A stretch of DNA of 7,006 nt from assembly GCA_021201175.1 (NCBI GenBank), contig JAJQFK010000274.1, positions 968 through 7,973 of the forward strand, given 5' to 3'. Made by a program: the position numbers and the translations under genes. Position 1 is the first letter of the stretch. Every line of letters starts with the position of its first letter. Under the pieces are notes generated by a model. That model was not told the origin of the DNA. It was given only the letters and a program-made list of their open reading frames with translations, and made no database searches. This stretch comes from Candidatus Gastranaerophilales bacterium. GTDB taxonomy: Bacteria > Cyanobacteriota > Vampirovibrionia > Gastranaerophilales > Gastranaerophilaceae. Positions 1 through 5,780 of the stretch are shown one piece after another.

Positions 1-96
1 CCCCCCCCCCTACACCCCCACACCCCCAACCCCGCCCCGCCCCACACCTCAACCCCCCACCCCCCCCCCTACCCCCCCCACCCCCCCGCCCCCCCC
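1..96. other. C-rich low-complexity tract, probable artefact
   Basis: Nearly every base is C, broken by scattered A, T and G. The composition switches abruptly to ordinary AT-rich DNA at 97. Nothing coding can be read in it. Runs like this at a contig edge are usually false calls; poly-G from two-colour sequencing chemistry appears as poly-C on the opposite strand. I do not treat it as biology, although a real C-rich repeat cannot be excluded from sequence alone. Confidence 0.7.
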
Positions 97-280
97 AATT
101 TTTATATTTCATAAGGTATTTTCCTTTTAATTATCATATTTTGTATTATATCAAATTCACCATATATTGCAATCTTAAAAACATAGTTATAGAGTCTTTA
201 TTCAGAAAATCTAGACAACATACAGTAATTAAAAAATTTGAACCGGAAAACTAATTATTAATTTGAACTATAATATTAAA
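97..280. other. AT-rich upstream region of the nuclease gene
   Basis: There is no gene here. The stretch presumably holds the promoter of the downstream nuclease gene, but I cannot choose one with confidence. The best pair is TTGCAA at 167-172 with TATAGA at 188-193, and its 15-base spacer is shorter than ideal. No clear Shine-Dalgarno sequence precedes either possible start codon of the nuclease. Confidence 0.35.
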
Positions 281-949
281 ATGAAATGTATTTTATATAT
301 TATACTATTATTTTTAAGTCTGTTTTTTTCTACAGCATACGCAGATACAGAAACCTATAAAGTAATTAAAGTTACAGATGGTGATACAATCTATGTTGAT
401 TTTAATGGTGATGGCTTTACCCAGAAGGAAGAAAAAGTCCGATTAAATGGGATTGATACCTTTGAAACAAAAATAAACTCAAATTTATATTATCAAATGA
501 AAAATTATGATTTAACAGAAAATGAAGTATTAGGTCTGGGCTTTTACGGTAAAGAATTTGCCAAAAAAGAGTTATTAAACAAATATGTTGTTGTTAAATA
601 TACGGCAAAAAACAAATACGATAAAAATAACCGCAAATTAATGTCAGTTTATTATGACTGTAAGGATAATTTTTGTAAGTGCTATGAAGAAGAAGTATTA
701 AAACAGGGGTATGCCGTTGTTTTTTCAAAATCAAATATTGCAGGGGAATTAAAAAAATATGAAGATATAAGTAAAATTAAATATTATGCAAAGCAAACGC
801 ATAATCTAAATTTAGTTATACTAAACAAAAATACAAACAAATACCATAAGCCGAACTGCAAAAAAGCCCAAAATCTTTCTAATTCTGAGTTGATAGAAAA
901 ACCAAAGTTTAAATTTCAGGAAGCAAAGTGCTGCCATAACAAAGAATAA
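281..949 (+). CDS. Secreted staphylococcal-nuclease-like (SNase/TNase) protein
   Basis: Probable exported Ca-dependent phosphodiesterase acting on DNA or RNA outside the cytoplasm. I prefer the ATG at 281, giving 222 residues; a TTG at 263 in the same frame would add six. From the ATG the protein opens with one Lys, a hydrophobic stretch and S-T-A-Y-A before D-T-E, which is a standard signal peptide and cleavage site. Numbered from the TTG, the SNase core shows T-D-G-D-T at 38-42, V-R-L-N-G-I-D-T-F-E at 59-68 (matching catalytic Arg35, Asp40 and Glu43 of the S. aureus enzyme) and Arg124 in N-N-R-K as the likely Arg87 equivalent. Two features are extra: D-F-N-G-D-G plus Glu at 46-57, which fits a 12-residue EF-hand loop, and a C-terminal domain with Y-H-K-P-N-C (194-199) and C-C-H (223-225), which looks metal-binding. 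Cys133, 138 and 140 add further possible ligands. No operon partner is visible. The family call is firm; the substrate is unknown. Confidence 0.88.
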   Translation: MKCILYIILLFLSLFFSTAYADTETYKVIKVTDGDTIYVDFNGDGFTQKEEKVRLNGIDTFETKINSNLYYQMKNYDLTENEVLGLGFYGKEFAKKELLNKYVVVKYTAKNKYDKNNRKLMSVYYDCKDNFCKCYEEEVLKQGYAVVFSKSNIAGELKKYEDISKIKYYAKQTHNLNLVILNKNTNKYHKPNCKKAQNLSNSELIEKPKFKFQEAKCCHNKE

Positions 950-964
950 AAAATATCCAACCGG

Positions 965-1000
965 CTAATTGTATTTTATTCTCTCTTAGACTACAATTAG
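965..1000. repeat. 9-bp inverted repeat between the nuclease gene and ssrA
   Basis: CTAATTGTA at 965-973 and TACAATTAG at 992-1000 are perfect reverse complements around an 18-base loop. The structure begins 15 bases after the nuclease stop codon, so it could protect or terminate that transcript. No T-tract follows it, so it is not a classical intrinsic terminator. The rest of 950-1098 shows no gene. Confidence 0.45.
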
Positions 1001-1098
1001 AGTTTAAGAAACACTAATATAGCTTCAACAGATGCTCCGGCAGACTTATATTGTTTGCTGATATTTTTTCGTTCATAACATCATTTATAGAAATACTG

Positions 1099-1107
1099 TG
1101 CTATAAT
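1099..1107 (+). promoter_or_regulatory. Extended -10 promoter of the tmRNA gene
   Basis: TG-C-TATAAT is a consensus extended -10 element. Its last base is 26 bases before the mature tmRNA 5' end, so transcription would start near 1114 and leave a short leader for RNase P to remove. No good -35 hexamer sits 16-18 bases upstream, as is common for extended -10 promoters. A 10-base palindrome, AATGTACATT (1111-1120), covers the expected start site. Confidence 0.65.
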
Positions 1108-1133
1108 GTAAATGTACATTGAAAATTAAATAT

Positions 1134-1527
1134 GGGGACGTTTTGGATTTGACGGGTGGATCGATGTATTCAGGCTGCGAGTCCGAGCGCTGTTCTCGGT
1201 TATCAACGAGCAAATAAAAATAAACGCTACAAACAACGTAGTAAAAGCTGATTTTTCAAGAGCACAAGCTCTTGCTGCCTAGTTGCAGTTCAGCCGTTAT
1301 ATTAGACCAGCTTGCCGTTTAGTATAGCGAAAACATGCAAGATGCACTCCGGTAATGAAAGTAGCCGGACTAAGTTTACTTTCAAACTGCGTATCAGTTA
1401 AAACTGCTTTGGTAATTTTATAGGAATGGTTCGTGCCGTAATTTTACCAAGAATAACAGACCTACGCTTGTAGATGCAGGTGTATATCCCATTCCGGACG
1501 AGAGTTCGAATCTCTCCGTCTCCACCA
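1134..1527 (+). ncRNA. ssrA: Transfer-messenger RNA (tmRNA, 10Sa RNA)
   Basis: This RNA rescues ribosomes stalled on broken mRNAs and tags the unfinished protein for degradation, together with SmpB, which is not encoded here. The 5' end GGGGACG pairs with CGTCTCC near the 3' end to form the tRNA-like acceptor stem, and the CCA end is encoded (1525-1527). The T arm is visible as GAGAG-TTCGAAT-CTCTC. The 5' half carries the usual tmRNA D-domain sequence (GATTTGACGGGTGGATCGA). The length of 394 bases is normal for a one-piece tmRNA, so it is not the circularly permuted two-piece type. The tag frame lies at 1226-1282, and the pseudoknot-forming region follows it. The gene appears intact although a transposon-like region begins shortly downstream. 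Confidence 0.97.
1226..1282 (+). other. tmRNA proteolysis-tag reading frame
   Basis: Inside ssrA, reading from the probable resume codon GCT at 1226 to the TAG at 1280-1282 gives ATNNVVKADFSRAQALAA. It ends in the A-L-A-A degradation signal recognised by ClpXP-type proteases. At 18 residues it is on the long side. The start resembles the A-N-N-I-V start of cyanobacterial tags. The resume codon is inferred from the frame and from the preceding A-rich segment; the stop and C-terminus are clear. Confidence 0.8.
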
Positions 1528-1552
1528 TTTAATAAAGAGCAATATCGACTAA

Positions 1553-1577
1553 AGATCGAAAGGTCTCTTTTGCTTTT
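1553..1577 (+). terminator. Probable intrinsic terminator of ssrA
   Basis: AGATC-GAAA-GGTCT forms a 5-bp stem (one G-U pair) capped by a GAAA tetraloop. CTTTTGCTTTT follows it. It begins 25 bases after the end of the tmRNA. An alternative outer pairing, AAAGAG (1534-1539) with CTCTTT (1565-1570), would compete with it. The stem is short, so termination may be partial. Confidence 0.5.
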
Positions 1578-1671
1578 ATAGTAAGAGTTTCACCGTTGTA
1601 ATTGTATTTTAACGAGTGGTATGATTAAAACGGATAGAATGATTATTGTATTTTGACAGTTCATTTGAGAA

Positions 1672-1691
1672 TGGCGGTTAAAATGAGAAAT
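1672..1691 (+). repeat. 20-bp direct repeat, copy 1 (putative transposase-binding site)
   Basis: The sequence TGGCGGTTAAAATGAGAAAT is identical to 1852-1871, with exactly 180 bases between start points. Degenerate versions of its core lie at 1623-1632 (GATTAAAACG) and 1824-1838 (CGCTTAAACTTAGGA, 11 of 15 matching). Both exact copies face the transposase gene in the same orientation. The role as a MuA-like binding site is inferred from position and spacing. Confidence 0.75.
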
Positions 1692-1753
1692 CGGCTGAAA
1701 TTGGCTAGGTGTTTGAAAATTAGCGGTCGGAAGTATTCCGAATTTCGCATTTG

Positions 1754-1843
1754 AACAGTCCTCAAAAGTCCTTGAACTGTCCGTTTTTGTCCAAAAGTGG
1801 ACAGTTGACTAAAACCCCCATACCGCTTAAACTTAGGACTGTT
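1754..1843. repeat. Nested short inverted repeats in the transposon end
   Basis: Two perfect inverted pairs are nested here. The outer pair is AACAGTCCT (1754-1762) with AGGACTGTT (1835-1843); the inner pair is AACTGTCC (1775-1782) with GGACAGTT (1799-1806). All arms share an A-A-C-[AT]-G-T-C-C word, so one protein could recognise four related half-sites. They lie between the two 20-base direct repeats, which points to a protein-assembly site rather than a terminator. Confidence 0.55.
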
Positions 1844-1851
1844 TTTATTAT

Positions 1852-1871
1852 TGGCGGTTAAAATGAGAAAT
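1852..1871 (+). repeat. 20-bp direct repeat, copy 2 (putative transposase-binding site)
   Basis: This is an exact copy of TGGCGGTTAAAATGAGAAAT at 1672-1691. It ends 14 bases before the -35 element of the putative transposase promoter, so binding of the transposase here could also limit its own transcription. Confidence 0.75.
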
Positions 1872-1885
1872 TTGGAACAGGACAT

Positions 1886-1914
1886 TTGAAATTTTAGCCG
1901 GAAATTTTTATAAA
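1886..1914 (+). promoter_or_regulatory. Sigma-70-type promoter of the transposition operon
   Basis: TTGAAA (1886-1891) and TATAAA (1909-1914) are separated by 17 bases, a near-consensus arrangement. Transcription would start near 1921 and leave a leader of about 85 bases before the GTG at 2007. It is the best-matching promoter pair I see between ssrA and the transposase. AT-rich DNA produces such matches by chance, so this remains a prediction. Confidence 0.5.
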
Positions 1915-2006
1915 AAAGTCGGAAAAAATTTCTTATTTTAAATTGATACAAAACAGACACATCACTCGGAAGCAGTGTTCCAATTTTAAGCACACAGAGG
2001 TAATCT

Positions 2007-4085
2007 GTGAGTACGATGAGCGAAGAATATATAAATATCAATAAAATAGCAGAAATCAAAGGCTTAAAGAGCAATCGCTCAATAAGACTTGCAATCCAAA
2101 AAGGTAAATATATTGCCCGTGAAATCAAAGTAGCGGGCGGAAAATCCTATGAAATATTGTATTCAAGTTTAGAACCTGAAATTCAAGAAAAACTTGAGGA
2201 TGAACAAATTAAATGCACAGCATTAACCACCTTGAATAATACAAATAACAAAATTAGTTTTGTATCAGAAAATGCAAGATTGACGGCAATCGCAAGGGTA
2301 GATATAATAACTGCTCTTCAAAATTTAAGAAAAAAATACCCGACTAAAAAAGAAGCTGATGCAACATTTATAGAATTGTATAATTCAGGCATGTATTTGC
2401 CTAAGCTATATAAATTTATGGGTGAAATATCAATCGGCACGCTTTACCGTTGGATTAAAAAGTATGAAGATTATGGATATGATGGGCTTATCCCTCAGCG
2501 GAAAGTTCAATTGCAAAATGAATACAACACGATTTTAAATGATGAGATGAAACAAATATTTTTAAAATATCTTCTTCATCCAAATAAATTCAGTGTCGGA
2601 AAAGCAATTAAACTAACAAGACATATTTTAGAAAAACGAGGATATGAAAAAATCCCCTGCGATTTAACATTTAGAAGAATTGCAAAACATTATAAGAAAA
2701 ACAATTATTCAAAATGGGTTCTTTTGCGTGAGGGTGAAAAAGCATATCACGATAAAGTTGAACCGTATATTGAAAGAGATATTTCAAAACTGGAGGTTGG
2801 AGATGTCTTAATAGCAGACGGACATGTTCTAAATTTTCAAGTGATTAATCCGTTTACAGGAAAACCGACAAGAGCAACTCTTGTCGGTTTTTTAGATTGG
2901 AAATCAACGGCTTTAGTCGGCTATGAAATTATGATGACGGAGAATACTCAATGTATTGCAAGTGCATTAAGAAATTCTATTTTAAATCTCGGAGTTATTC
3001 CAAAAGTTGTTTATCAGGATAACGGCAGAGCGTTTAAGGCAAAGTATTTTCAAAATGCTGATTTTGATGAAGCAGGATTTAACGGAGTATATGCAAATTT
3101 AGGCATAAAATCAGTTTTTGCAAAACCATATAATGCAAGAGCAAAGGTTATTGAAAGATTTTTCCTTGAATTTCAGGAAGAATTTGAAAAGATGATGATT
3201 TCTTACACAGGTACAAGTATTGAAAACCGCCCTGCGTGGCTAAATCGTAATGAGAAGTTACATAAAGAAATGCATAAACGATTAACTAAAAATTATATTC
3301 CGACAGTTCAAGAGATTATTAAATATATAGATTGCTGGCTTGAGTACCATAATTCAATGCCCTGCCCTCACGATAAAAATATGAGCATCAAACAATGTTT
3401 AAATAGTGTTAAAAAGGTCGACATAGATAAAAATATTCTGAATGATTTAATGATGAAAACAGAATGCAGAACAATAAATAAACATGGAATTACATTTTTA
3501 AATATGCATTACAGGAGCGATGCAATTTTAGGATTAAGAGAGAGTGTATATATAAGGTACAGTTTGTTTGATTTATCTAAAATATATGTTTATTCAATTA
3601 AAGGCGAGTTTTTATGTATCGCAAAACGTGTTCAAAAGGTTCATCCGATGGCGAATATTTTAGGAACAGTAAAGGATATAGAAGAATATAAACAGCAATA
3701 CAAAAAACAACAGCGACAATTTAAAAAAGCAAAAAAAGAGTTTTTGAAATATTTTCCGGCAGAAAAAACTGAAGTTTTAGAAATAGAACACGAGCAGGCA
3801 GATGAAATTGCTCCGATTGTTAAAAACAAACCTAAACGTGAACGAAAGAAAACACCCCGTGAACAACAAATGAATAGACCATTTTTTAATTCAGATTACG
3901 AAAAATATGAATGGTTAATGATTAATGGATGTACTAATCCTGAAGACAGGAAATGGCTTACAAATTACATTAGAAGTGATGAATATATAAATTTATATGC
4001 GGATTGTGAGCAGAGGGCGGAATGGGGAAACGTTGAGTTTTCCCATGTAGACCCATTTAATGCGAACAACCAAGAAGGAGATTAA
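2007..4085 (+). CDS. MuA-like DDE transposase
   Basis: Probable transposase that pairs the element ends, nicks them and joins the 3' ends to target DNA. The protein has 692 residues; phage Mu MuA has 663. Residues 5-65 resemble the N-terminal Mu-type DNA-binding domain that recognises end or enhancer sites. Residues 85-165 look like helix-turn-helix end-binding domains (S-I-G-T-L-Y-R-W-I). The retroviral-integrase-like core spans about 255-395, with acidic residues D271 (L-I-A-D-G-H), D338 (Y-Q-D-N-G-R-A) and E383 (K-V-I-E-R-F-F). These motifs match MuA D269, D336 and E392, and the D-to-D spacing is almost the same. A beta-barrel-like region (about 480-545) and a Lys/Arg-rich coiled segment (560-620) follow, where MuA has its MuB-contacting tail. 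I accept the GTG at 2007 because AGAGG at 1996-2000 sits 6 bases upstream; the ATG at 2016 would be 15 away. The ATPase gene starts 3 bases after the stop codon. The gene looks intact. Confidence 0.9.
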   Translation: MSTMSEEYININKIAEIKGLKSNRSIRLAIQKGKYIAREIKVAGGKSYEILYSSLEPEIQEKLEDEQIKCTALTTLNNTNNKISFVSENARLTAIARVDIITALQNLRKKYPTKKEADATFIELYNSGMYLPKLYKFMGEISIGTLYRWIKKYEDYGYDGLIPQRKVQLQNEYNTILNDEMKQIFLKYLLHPNKFSVGKAIKLTRHILEKRGYEKIPCDLTFRRIAKHYKKNNYSKWVLLREGEKAYHDKVEPYIERDISKLEVGDVLIADGHVLNFQVINPFTGKPTRATLVGFLDWKSTALVGYEIMMTENTQCIASALRNSILNLGVIPKVVYQDNGRAFKAKYFQNADFDEAGFNGVYANLGIKSVFAKPYNARAKVIERFFLEFQEEFEKMMISYTGTSIENRPAWLNRNEKLHKEMHKRLTKNYIPTVQEIIKYIDCWLEYHNSMPCPHDKNMSIKQCLNSVKKVDIDKNILNDLMMKTECRTINKHGITFLNMHYRSDAILGLRESVYIRYSLFDLSKIYVYSIKGEFLCIAKRVQKVHPMANILGTVKDIEEYKQQYKKQQRQFKKAKKEFLKYFPAEKTEVLEIEHEQADEIAPIVKNKPKRERKKTPREQQMNRPFFNSDYEKYEWLMINGCTNPEDRKWLTNYIRSDEYINLYADCEQRAEWGNVEFSHVDPFNANNQEGD

Positions 4086-4088
4086 ACT

Positions 4089-4865
4089 ATGAAAAAAGCA
4101 TTTATTAAAACAAAAAATGTCAAACGATTTGTAGCATTGATGGACGAACTTCAAAAACTACCGTCAAATATTCCAAAACTTGCTCTTGTATACGGTGACC
4201 ATGGACTTGGAAAATCGCAGACAATTCAATGGTGGGCTGATAAAAACGATTCTGTGTATATTCGAGCAACTCAAGGAATGACAAGCAGATGGCTTTTATC
4301 TGAAATTGCCGAAGAACTGGGCGTTGATCCGTTCTGGCATACACAGGAAACCTTTTTATTGATTGAAAATCATCTTAGGCAAAATCCTAAAACAATTATT
4401 GTTGATGAAATTGATTATTTAATTGAAAAACACACGGTTGAAACATTGAGGGATTTACATGATAAAACAGGGTGTCCAATTGTTTTAGTCGGTATGGGTT
4501 TTGCTGATAAAAAACTTGCAAGATATCCGCACCTTTGCGACAGATTGTATAAAACTCTTAAATTTGAACAATTTAATCAAGATGACATTTCTGGCATTCT
4601 TCAACAATTGACAGACTTAGAGTTTACCCCCGATGCGATTGAATATCTTGCGACAAGAACAAATCAATTCAGACAGCTTGTTAAATTGATTAATAGAATT
4701 GAAAAATTATCGCAAACAAACCAAATTAAGGAATTAGACGAATATGCTTTGAAAGGATTATTGAATGAAAGGCGGATTTTGACAAGAGCGGTGTCGAACG
4801 AAGTGAGCGAGCTCGTCCCTGTGAAAAATCTGACGGAATGCAGATTCGCCGGAGGTAAATCGTAA
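4089..4865 (+). CDS. MuB-like AAA+ ATPase, transposition target selector
   Basis: Likely ATP-dependent DNA-binding partner of the MuA-like transposase, forming filaments on target DNA and stimulating strand transfer. The protein has 258 residues. The Walker A motif is G-D-H-G-L-G-K-S (36-43), Walker B is T-I-I-V-D-E-I-D (102-109), a sensor-1-like strand is V-L-V-G-M-G (132-137), and Arg145 and Arg152 are arginine-finger candidates. A helical C-terminal lid runs over residues 165-225. There is no N-terminal MuB-type helix-turn-helix; the P-loop begins near residue 36, so it resembles short MuB/IstB-like ATPases. The gene follows the transposase by 3 bases, with AAGGAG upstream of its ATG, and its stop overlaps the next start by one base (TAATG). 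The last 30 residues look foreign: they are encoded by an 80-base GC-rich palindromic stretch described separately. The ancestral protein may have ended at residue 229. Confidence 0.88.
   Translation: MKKAFIKTKNVKRFVALMDELQKLPSNIPKLALVYGDHGLGKSQTIQWWADKNDSVYIRATQGMTSRWLLSEIAEELGVDPFWHTQETFLLIENHLRQNPKTIIVDEIDYLIEKHTVETLRDLHDKTGCPIVLVGMGFADKKLARYPHLCDRLYKTLKFEQFNQDDISGILQQLTDLEFTPDAIEYLATRTNQFRQLVKLINRIEKLSQTNQIKELDEYALKGLLNERRILTRAVSNEVSELVPVKNLTECRFAGGKS
4771..4850. repeat. GC-rich 80-bp palindromic element inside the 3' end of the ATPase gene
   Basis: I counted 47 G/C in the 90 bases from 4771 to 4860, in otherwise strongly AT-rich DNA. The two ends (4771-4779 and 4842-4850) pair over 9 bases with two G-U pairs. 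An inner GATTTT/AAAATC pair and the palindrome CGAGCTCG (4808-4815) lie within. Removing exactly these 80 bases joins GAA-A to GGAGG-TAA, so the ATPase would end E-R-R-stop, with the Shine-Dalgarno sequence of the next gene overlapping the stop. This suggests a miniature palindromic insertion. Its mechanism and relatives are unknown to me. Confidence 0.55.
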
Positions 4866-5572
4866 TGGAGTGCAAAGATTTTGAACCGTCAATAATCCAA
4901 GAGAAACGAATATTACGGCTTTGCAAAAGGTTGGATAAATTTACATTTGAGGATATTTTAACAATAGCTGATGATATTCAAGAAAATGTTTTAGAACTAA
5001 TGTTAACAATGTTTGTTCAAGAAAAAAGACTTACGCTGAGAAATGACACTTATTTTTACAATAAAGCAATTTGCAAAACTCAAATACCTCAAATTTTTCA
5101 ATACCACTCTAAAGAAGATACGGATTTAATCATCCGCTGCTTTTGTGCAAATATTTCATCAAATGTTGCATGCAATATAGTGAAAGTTGGTGATGGCACT
5201 ATAGTTAAGTTCTATCAATTATTTAGAGAAAAAATCTATAACAGGCAGGAGCAGGATTTAATAAAGAACTATTCCAATGACCCGCAAATCGCACGACACA
5301 GAATATTTTTTGAACAGGAAGTCCATTTTTATACATACAAGGGTACTATCTATGTTTCAGATAAAATTTATGAAAGCAATCAAGACAGAGGCTTGACTCC
5401 TTATGAGATAACAGAATTCAAAAAGGTTGTCAGCTATATTTCCCGTTCTATTGCTCATAATAAGAACGAATATTTTTTGCATAATAAAATAGCGGAAGCA
5501 ATCTGGAGGAGGAATAGAAGTTTTCAAGAGTTATATCAGGATTTAAAAGTTAATTTGCTCAATATTTCTTAA
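4865..5572 (+). CDS. Third transposition-operon protein, IS1595-like segments without a visible catalytic core
   Basis: The function is unknown. The protein has 235 residues. Residues 25-67 look like a winged-helix fold (F-T-F-E-D-I-L, then a short hairpin T-L-R-N-D-T-Y-F-Y). Residues 88-124 contain a helix-turn-helix ending V-K-F-Y-Q-L-F-R-E-K-I, very like the N-terminal DNA-binding segment of IS1595-type transposases. Residues 200-232 (L-H-N-K-I-A-E-A-I-W-R-R-N-R-S-F-Q-E-L-Y) resemble the C-terminal 'LHLKECEFRFNHR..LY' part of the same family. Between them only about 80 residues remain. The D-E-S-Y-F-G and later acidic motifs expected of that family are absent, so it is probably not an active nuclease. 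The gene overlaps the ATPase stop by one base and has GGAGG 9 bases before its ATG, so it is translationally coupled to it. An accessory DNA-binding or target-choice role is inference. The IS1595 link is by eye. Confidence 0.8.
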   Translation: MECKDFEPSIIQEKRILRLCKRLDKFTFEDILTIADDIQENVLELMLTMFVQEKRLTLRNDTYFYNKAICKTQIPQIFQYHSKEDTDLIIRCFCANISSNVACNIVKVGDGTIVKFYQLFREKIYNRQEQDLIKNYSNDPQIARHRIFFEQEVHFYTYKGTIYVSDKIYESNQDRGLTPYEITEFKKVVSYISRSIAHNKNEYFLHNKIAEAIWRRNRSFQELYQDLKVNLLNIS

Positions 5573-5695
5573 TAAACTTTTCCCTATTTTTAAATCGTGC
5601 CGTTTGTTATTGTTAGCAATAAAAAAAACTAAAAAGTCTATTTTTATTGAATGCATATTTTTCTTTTTAAAATATATTTTTGAAATTTTTATAAA

Positions 5696-5709
5696 AGGGA
5701 ATATTCCCT
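5696..5709. promoter_or_regulatory. 14-bp perfect palindrome, possible operator
   Basis: AGGGAATATTCCCT is fully self-complementary. It lies about 40 bases upstream of a TATAAT at 5751-5756 that could be the -10 element of the methyltransferase transcript (no good -35 seen). A dimeric repressor or activator site is plausible. No regulator gene lies nearby to test this. Confidence 0.4.
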
Positions 5710-5780
5710 GTATCTAAAATTACTCTTATTTTAATTTCAAGAAAAATAAATATAATTTGAATTATGTACCAGTCGTATTT

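Larger units (their letters stand above)
1596..2006 (+). mobile_element. Repeat-rich non-coding left end of a Mu-like transposon (inferred)
   Basis: This stretch has no gene and lies between ssrA and the MuA-like transposase. It contains a 20-base direct repeat in two exact copies, weaker copies of the same word, a 10-base direct repeat (attgtatttt at 1601 and 1645) and two inverted repeats. Arrays of transposase-binding sites at the ends, just outside the transposase gene, are typical of Mu and Tn7-like elements. I cannot place the terminal 5'-TG or a target duplication: the true edge lies somewhere between about 1580 and 1672. The left boundary given here is an estimate. Confidence 0.5.

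Noticed and set aside
1601..1654. Direct repeat attgtatttt (1601 and 1645) as the exact transposon terminus or target duplication
   Set aside because: It is short and AT-rich, the same word also occurs at 969 outside the region, and no partner was found at the right side.
1661..2128. 155-codon open frame on the minus strand
   Set aside because: It runs across the repeat-rich transposon end and into the transposase gene on the other strand. It reads through both repeat copies, has no ribosome-binding site and no family features.
3641..3829. 62-codon minus-strand frame inside the transposase gene
   Set aside because: It is a shadow of a Lys-rich coding stretch; the Cys/Phe-rich translation is the antisense of AAA-rich codons.
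4120..4344. 74-codon minus-strand frame inside the MuB-like gene
   Set aside because: It lies entirely opposite the conserved Walker A region and has no features of its own.
4726..4926. 66-codon minus-strand frame over the palindromic element
   Set aside because: It overlaps two confident plus-strand genes and arises from the palindromic segment; there is no ribosome-binding site.
5607..5622. Hairpin after the operon as its terminator
   Set aside because: A run of A, not T, follows on the plus strand, so it does not fit intrinsic termination of the rightward operon.
5682..5696. 15-base match (GAAATTTTTATAAAA) to 1901-1915, possibly a second element end
   Set aside because: It is pure AT-rich sequence in an AT-rich window, in direct rather than inverted orientation, and the left copy overlaps the promoter rather than the end repeats.
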